Assembly: GCF_028476545.1 (NCBI RefSeq)
Contig: NW_026731779.1
Coordinates: 310,001 to 374,000, forward strand
DNA: 64,000 nucleotides
Direction of reading: 5' to 3'
DNA from: Physella acuta
Lineage: Eukaryota > Mollusca > Gastropoda > Physidae
The notes below the pieces were generated by a model. It was not told the origin of the DNA. It saw nothing but the letters and a program-made list of their open reading frames with translations, and made no database searches. Of this stretch, positions 57,995 through 64,000 are shown one piece after another (the first letter of the stretch is position 1; every line of letters begins with the position of its first letter). A program made the translations under genes and the position numbers.

Positions 57995-60900
57995 ATGAGT
58001 GCACCAGAAAACAAAGCCGACAATGGCGGCAAAGTCCGGACCACGAAAGAAAGTATTCCGGAGTCCGGAACTAAAACGCCTCTGTTCACCATCGAGGAGA
58101 CGAACCAATCGGACAACCATTCGGATGTTTCGGACGTGCATGTCCGGAAAGATGGAAAGTCCACCGGAAACGGGAAGGCGGATATTCAAAGAATCACAAG
58201 CGGGTCTTCGAGTGGCATCGGAAGCAAAAGTTCTGCGCTATCAGGTATGTTGTTCCAAAGTTAATTGGGATCTTTATAAACTTCATTGTCTTTTTTAGTT
58301 TCTGTTTAACATGGGATGTGTTTTACGTGAATTTTTTTTAATTTTGTATTTTATATAAACACTTTTTTTTTGAAGAAGCAGCATTGGTGTTTAGAAATGT
58401 ACTTTTCGAACCTGAAGGTCTATGGGACAGGTGAAATTTTGAGTTCACCTGTTTCCGAACTAAAGACTTTCCTTTCGGTATGCGGTCGTATTTCCTTTAT
58501 CCGGCCAAATTGTCTCTGAACTGGTGTTCATCGAAGTACTATTTACTACACGTTGATTGTATTGTTGTTGAAAAATTGACAAAACATTCAGGGATTGTTC
58601 TAATAAAATTAGAGTTCAGGAAATATTCCGAAGTTTAATGAAAGGTTTAATATTTGTTCCAAAGTCGAATGTAAGATACAGGTTTTGTTCTGTAATTAAG
58701 TCCGAATTAAGAAAATGTATACGTATGTTGAAACATATTTTGTAACACTTCTCATTAAATGTTACCAAATAGTGCATGTAATAATGTCTTTAGAAAATTT
58801 CTTTCGGAAATTTGCGAACTGGCTAGAATTTGGGATCTGATTTAGGGTTAAAAACAGCTACTTTCTTCCAATCGACCACACCGTTCCAAAGTTTAGACAT
58901 CGTACACATTTTGTCATGTATAAAAAAAAAGTAAAGATTCCTTTTTAGACCCAGCGATAGAAGAAGTAAAGTTCACATGTTTCTTGTTTGTTTCCCTAAT
59001 GTGAGTCATGTACCCATCAGAGCTGGGTGTACCCTGTGAGCAGTGTTTCTTCCAGACTTTTTTCTCCGGGGGGGGGGGGGGGACTTGATATTTTCGGGGG
59101 GGGGGGGGGGGTGGGGGGCGGTCAACATTTTCCGGGGGGGGGGCGGACACTAGTAAAAGTATGTTTACTATATAAATTCCATCTCGTTCGGGGGGGGGGG
59201 GGGAGCGGTAGACTTTCTTTGGGAGGGCTCCGCCCCCCCCCCCCCCCCCCCCAAGAGATGCCTGGAAGAAACTCTGCCTGTGAGCCAGGTACCCATCAGA
59301 GATGGGTGGACTCAGGGACGTCCTAAAGTCACGAGTCCGAACCGAGATCCGAACTCGAATCCTTCGGGCTAGCAGTCATACGAAGGATGTGTGATACAGC
59401 CTTATTAACCAATACTTTTTCTTTGGCCGGGCTTAAAAAAAAAACAAAAAAAAACGTGATCAAATATCTCGTAGCACCTACATGTACATCCACAACTCAT
59501 TCATGAAAGTTTATTTTCAGACACGTCTTCAGAAGGCTCCAACCATCACGGGTCGGAAATCTCCTTACTCAGCCTGTGTAAAAAGGGGGAGTGGCTTACG
59601 GTGGAGAAAAAGTTAAAAACTATGTCCGGAAAATCTCTCAGTAAACAAATCATGGAGAACGATGAGGTTAGTGGAAAATATCTCAGTAAACACATTTTTG
59701 AGAACAACGTGGTTAGTGGAACATTACGCTGATCTTGTCAACAAGCTATATACGTTTTAGGTGAAGTAGAGTTTTTCTGTTTTCGTGCTCAAGACAGTAA
59801 AATACAAACAGCTATATGATGTGGTGTTATCCATTTGTGACGTCCACACTTAGGGTAAGAGGAAGGGTCAGACTTTTTAAAAAAGCTTTAGTTGACATGT
59901 ATGGACGGGAAGGGGGAGGGTGGGATTCGAGTCCATGTGAACGTCCACACGTTACATTTACCCACAAAATAATCATATCTCAAAGCAAACACAAAGAAAT
60001 TTAGCCCACATACTAGACCACCCCAAATTAGAAAGTAACTATGTAAATAGGTCCATTGTTCGCATGAATTTCTAAATGAAAACAGTATCAAAGGCTATGA
60101 ACTCGCCATAGACTTGCCACTTATGTTATTTTTTAGTCCGGTGAACCACTACAGAAAATACAGTAAAAACTTCTATTCCCTCAAAAAATAAATACATGCT
60201 TTGTACCCTACAGCAGTTTTTGGTTGATGAAGAGGGGGTTTGTTTAAAAAACAAACAATTAACACGTTCATCATTCATAGTGGACACGTGGGGGTGGGTG
60301 GAGGAAGAAAGGTGGGGGGGGGGGGTCTTTCATTGAACGTTTTTCTGGACGACTTAAATAGATGACCCCGATGAAGTTTGTCAACTGTTCAATATAAAGT
60401 AGAGGAGATTATTAGGGGCAAGTTGACTTAGCGTTAATTAAAAACATAAAAGATATACAATAATCGAAATAACATTTTTTAGTGAGAACACTTATATTGA
60501 TTTTTACCATCGATTATACCATTAAACTGCGGAATACGCTCTTAAAACCCACTTAAGCCGTGTTAGGATAATCCTATTGTCTCGCAGTACAAAGATCGAG
60601 TCAACCAAGAACGACCACTCCTAATTTAGTATCGGTAAGAGTGGCCGGCCATTACGGCGGGTATGGTAATTTTGTTAGCTCAGGTGGAAAAAAAACCCGA
60701 ACCCCCAGCAGTAGAAAAGCGAAAAGCTTTGCAGACTAATAGAGGCGTATCGATTGGCGTGGAAGAAATTTTAACCTCAAAGGGGAGGGAAGTCCGGAAT
60801 CAATACGCCACTGGAGAAAAAATAAGAATGTCAACAGTTTAGAAAAATACGGTTCAAGGGACCAAGGCTGTAGTAGTTTTTGCTACGCAAACAATCATCC

Positions 60901-62335
60901 GTGAATTTTAAATTTCGGGTAAAAACTATGTAAATAATTTAAAAATAATGCACTAATCTTTATATGGCGAAAAATAAAATCCACAACATTCCAAACCCAA
61001 CGTGCATACCTAACATTCCTGATCCAATATTTCAAATCCTATATTTCAAACCCATCCTTCAAACCCAACATTTCAAACCCAACATTTCAAACCCAACATT
61101 TCAAACCCAACATTTCAAACCCAACATTTAAAACCCAATATTTCAAAGCCAACATTTCAAACCTAATATTTCAAAGCCAATATTTCAAAGCCAACATAAT
61201 TGCAGTTTTTATGTATTAAAAACATTGATTTCTATCGAAAATATTCACCACGCTTGTTCAACATAAAGTTTATTCATCAATTTCTATTACAATTTACAAA
61301 AAAAGTCTTCTTAAAAACGCGAAATATTGGCTAAAATTCAGTTTTACTTTTGCAAAATACATGTGTTTCAGTTATACCTTGTGACTCCCGTCCCCCTCCT
61401 TACACATCGTCACAAAATTCAGACCCCCCTCCCACCCCCTTGGAGTGTTAGATCGTTTATGGACGACCCCCTTTGCAATGATTGGGCATGGTGCACAGTC
61501 TTATTTCATAAACTGGTTGTAGAGTTTAAAAAAAAATAACACGACCCCCAAACCCTCATCTAAACTTTTTTCAAAAAATCAACTGGACTCTGTGTGGCTG
61601 CTTATATTGGCTAAGTTTTTTAAAATTAATTTATTCAAGAAAAGCTTTTATTACGATACAATGTTTTAACACAGTCACGTGACTGCCCCTACAGGTGACG
61701 GGTCAAACACCTCTGATGCTGGCAGTCCAAGAAAACCGGGTCACCGTCTGTGAGAGCCTGATTGAACACGGCGCAGACGTCAACGAAACCACCCCAGTGA
61801 GCCAATCTCATTTAGCAAAACACCCTTTAAATATTAACGTGTCCAGAATGTAGTTTTTGTTCATTGTAATGGCTTTACGGATTGCAGTCTTAATATAATG
61901 CATCTTGTGTTTTTATTGTTTTATTTGTTAGATGTGTATAGACCCTACAGAACAGTGCGTGTTTGTTTTATCTGTAATGTTTGCATAGATCCCCGCAGAA
62001 AAGCTTGTGTTTGTTTATTGTTTTATCTACCATTCACATAGACCCAACAGAATAGCGTGTGTTTGATTATTGTTTTATCTTTACACTGTGCGGAGAGATT
62101 TAACACAATGTTACGGAACTGTTTATTGTTTTGTCTGAATGATGATCATGGATCTAGCACAATCGCCTTTGAGTTGTTGTTTTATGTGTGGGCTACGATG
62201 TGCAGGGACTTAACACAATAACCTTTGTATTCCTAGGACGGACGCACGGCTCTCCACTTCGCTGCACAGTTCTCGAGGGACGATACGGTCCGTCTCCTCC
62301 TGGCCAGGAATGCTGACCCCATGAGACCTGGGGGT
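57995..62335 (+). CDS. TRPN: TRPN / NompC-type mechanosensory channel, 5' exons (partial)
   Basis: N-terminal part of an ankyrin-rich TRPN channel, whose insect orthologue NompC is a mechanotransduction channel in sensory cells. Exons: 57995-58244 (start MSAPENKADNGGKVRTTKES, Ser/Thr-rich leader), 59521-59666 (SLCKKGEWLTVEKKLKTMSG), 61695-61796 (VTGQTPLMLAVQENR ... SLIEHGADVN) and 62237-62335 (DGRTALHFAAQFSRDD ... ADPMRPGG). All are GT-AG; exons 2-4 end in phase 0. This 199-residue order (linker helix with a W, then TPLM-type ankyrin 1, then ankyrin 2 ending DP..GG) follows Drosophila NompC as I recall it. Later ankyrins, the membrane domain and the pore must lie beyond 64000; no further exon was found after 62336. 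Exon 4's donor is the first unit of a long tandem array. Assignment to TRPN over other ankyrin proteins rests on this alignment from memory. Confidence 0.8.
58399..58500 (-). mobile_element. SINE family A, tail fragment in TRPN intron 1
   Basis: GAACCTGAAGGTCTATGGGA, CAGGTGAAATTTTGAGTTCA and CCTGTTTCCG match the SINE A tail, minus orientation. Confidence 0.55.
58928..59372 (-). mobile_element. SINE family A split by a MITE, in TRPN intron 1
   Basis: The tail half is 58928-59040 (AGTAAAGATTCCTTTTTAGA, AAGTAAAGTTCACATG, CCCATCAGAGCTGGGTG). The head half is 59285-59372 (GGTACCCATCAGAGATGGGT, CTTCGGGCTAGCAG). A 236-bp hAT MITE sits between. The duplicated CCCATCAGAG phrase on both sides suggests a local duplication also preceded or accompanied the insertion. 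Confidence 0.75.
59041..59276. mobile_element. G-rich hAT MITE (family G), perfect target duplication
   Basis: Starts CAGTGTTTCTTCCAGAC and ends GATGCCTGGAAGAAACTCTG. It is flanked by perfect CCTGTGAG (59033-59040, 59277-59284). Four G runs and a 20-base C run lie inside. Full-length reference copy for family G. Confidence 0.93.
60741..60813. mobile_element. Very short GGCGTA-type hAT MITE remnant
   Basis: AGAGGCGTATCGATTGG at the left and CCGGAATCAATACGCCACTG at the right are imperfect inverted repeats of the CAGWGGCGTA type. At 73 bp it is almost only termini. In TRPN intron 2. Confidence 0.45.
61010..61195. repeat. 15-bp tandem repeat, about 12 copies
   Basis: Unit AACCCAACATTTCAA with AATATTTCAAAGCC variants at the right end. 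In TRPN intron 2. Confidence 0.92.
61262..61470 (-). mobile_element. GTCGTCCATAAATGACGTCA-type MITE, half copy
   Basis: CTATTACAATTTACAAAAAA, ACGCGAAATATTGGCTAAAA and ACATCGTCACAAAATTC lead to the terminus ATCGTTTATGGACGACCCC. It matches the reverse of the 52769 copy. In TRPN intron 2. Confidence 0.7.
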
Positions 62336-62715
62336 GTAAGTTAATGGAATCTGGGGGTGTAGTTAATGAAATCTGGGGGGAGTAACTTAATGAGACCTGG
62401 GGGTGTAAGTTAATGGAATCTTGGGTGTAAGTTAATATAATCTGGGAGTGTAAGTTAATATAATCTGGGGATGTAGGTTAATGAAATCTGGGGGTGTAAG
62501 TTAATGAAATCTGGGGGTGTAAGTTAATGTAACATGGGTGTAACTTAATGAAATCTGGAGGTGTAAGTACTGTAAGTTAATGTAACATGAGGGTGTAAGT
62601 TAATGTAATCTGGGGTGTAACTTAACGCTGACCCTATGAGACCTTGGGGTGTAAGTTAATGTAAAATGGGGCTGTAAAAATGAAATCTGGGGTTGAAGTT
62701 AATGAAAACTTAGGA
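62327..62715 (+). repeat. About 23-bp tandem array of the TRPN exon 4 donor, about 16 copies
   Basis: The first unit is the real exon 4 end and donor, ACCTGGGGGTGTAAGTTAAT (GT at 62336). About fifteen further units follow, such as ATCTGGGGGTGTAAGTTAAT. GTAAGT is intact in roughly nine units and mutated to GTAACT, GTAGGT or similar in the rest. Longer exon pieces return near 62626-62645 (GCTGACCCTATGAGACCTTG), so the duplicated segment once included at least 20 bases of exon 4. Confidence 0.93.
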
Positions 62716-63874
62716 TGTCTTTCTGTCTATGAAAAAGAAATAAAGGAGGAAAAGTGTAATTTTTCATATTGTATAAAGGGTCGTCTATTAGTGACCGCAC
62801 ACTATTTTGGTAAAATTTGGCCACCTAGCCCATATTCATCAAATAGCAGCAGTCAGATAAAGCAACAACATACAAAGGAAACGTAGTGTTTCAAAGTAAT
62901 TGCCGTTGTAAGAAGAAAAGTCACAATTTGCTACCCACCCCCCTCCCCATTCGGATCTTCGTCACAAGTAATCCCTTTCGTTAAAAATATACCTTGAATA
63001 TAACATAAATTAAAGTAAAAATGCTCCAAACAAACTTTTTTCTATTCATTGACCTGTGGAAAGGTGGTTGTGGTGGTTTGTAGTTTTGTTATATGATTTA
63101 GATTTATGTGGTTGTGGTTTATTAATTTGTTATATTTATGTACACTGATGTCATTGTGGTGGTGAGTTAAATTATCGTTTATATAGGCCTATAAATAAAT
63201 ACACGATCCCTAGCATTGAAATAGTGGCTTGAAGAATGGGGTTCTTCAAAGTTGTGATAGAACCTGTAAAATGCCAGGATGTGTGTGTGTGTGTGGGGGG
63301 GGGGGGGCGGGTGTATGAAGGGGCGTGACATGTACGGGTGTTGTCATTCACAAATACACCCCCCTCCCCCAATTGATTTACTTGAGTAAGCTGGATTAAA
63401 AACGCTAACATTTTTTTTTATCGTTTAAGATTTTTTTTTATTGAGCCTCTAATGGCCAAATATTGCTAATATTGAATTTTAAGTAAGAACAAATGCGAGA
63501 AAGCTGATATCAGCATCGATCGACAGAACTAATTAAAAGGGCAATCAATAATCTGTGAACAGCATAGTTACGATAATTTAATCTGTAGATTGTCCTGCCT
63601 ATCTTAACTTTATTTAACATAGGGCAGTTTCTAAGATAAAAATCATAAGGTTAATTACGTTTTAATATAACAAATTACACCGCGAAGTACGCAATTAATT
63701 TAAATCTCATCAATTACGTTTTGATTGTTTTATCATTCGCTCCAATACCAACATTACCCATAGTTTTATTACCCTCCCCCCCCCCCCCAAGCTAAAAAAA
63801 AAGGAACATGATTATTAATCCATTTTCAATTACACATTAATCCTAAGCATAATCCAATTACACGAAATAGTTGT
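62716..63874. other. AT-rich TRPN intron or flank, no exon found
   Basis: No ankyrin-like ORF in the plus frames. A (GT)n-G run lies at 63279-63307 and C runs near 63360 and 63776. Confidence 0.4.
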
Positions 63875-64000
63875 AAGTAAAGATTTTTCTTGACACCTGA
63901 CGATCCATTGGACAGATGAAGTAGAGTTAATATGTTTCATGACTTCAGCATATGACGGGATAATGTGGTTAGCACTATGCCCAGCCGCCTTTCCTTTTCC
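63875..64000 (-). mobile_element. SINE family A, truncated by window end
   Basis: AGTAAAGATTTTTCTTGACA, GATCCATTGGACAGATGAAG, TAGAGTTAATATGTTTC and ATGCCCAGCCGCCTTTCC follow the reversed SINE A order. The head would lie past 64000. Confidence 0.7.

Overview
This is a 64 kb piece of an animal nuclear genome, most likely a mollusc and probably a gastropod. It has spliced genes with GT-AG introns, AT-rich intergenic DNA, very long homopolymer G/C tracts, tRNA-derived SINEs and many short MITEs. Nothing bacterial, organellar or viral was recognised. The species call is an inference from gene content (actin, chitin-binding protein, RMI2, MCPH1, TRPN) and repeat style.

Five host genes can be reconstructed with consistent splice phases. 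(1) An actin gene, minus strand, 4651-6479: two coding exons, 376 aa, with a TATA box and a CArG-like box upstream. (2) A secreted chitin-binding protein, plus strand, 12219-17676: four exons, 235 aa. (3) RMI2, minus strand, 18467-19840: three exons, 138 aa. (4) Microcephalin (MCPH1), minus strand, 25944-31815: twelve coding exons, 1026 aa, BRCT1 at the N-terminus and two BRCTs at the C-terminus. (5) The 5' end of a TRPN/NompC mechanosensory channel gene, plus strand, from 57995 to beyond the window: four exons seen, start of the ankyrin array. A weak sixth candidate is a spliced plus-strand transcript at about 34636-36640 with a tiny ORF.

Layout: 1-4.5 kb repeats; 4.6-6.6 kb actin; 7.4-9.8 kb decayed Helitron replicase/helicase; 9.8-12.2 kb MITEs and inverted repeats; 12.2-17.7 kb chitin-binding gene; 18.4-20.4 kb RMI2 with a duplicated 5' end; 22.3-31.8 kb MCPH1 and its AT-rich downstream flank; 32-57 kb mostly repeats (nested hAT MITEs, a 1.86 kb hAT-like element, minisatellites, TA arrays, a G-rich block); 57.9-62.3 kb TRPN start; then AT-rich DNA to a truncated SINE at the end.

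The most unusual signal is not a single gene. Four of the five host genes carry local tandem duplications that span or abut an exon-intron junction or the start codon. TRPN exon 4 has about 16 copies of its 5' splice site. MCPH1 exon 7 has six copies of its donor. The chitin-binding gene has a 66-bp donor duplication. RMI2 has a duplicated acceptor and a four-fold start-codon region. In TRPN and MCPH1 any downstream donor would bring an immediate in-frame stop into the mRNA. A second theme is several hAT-type MITE families with 8-bp target duplications, some with internal poly-G runs, inserted into each other and into SINEs.
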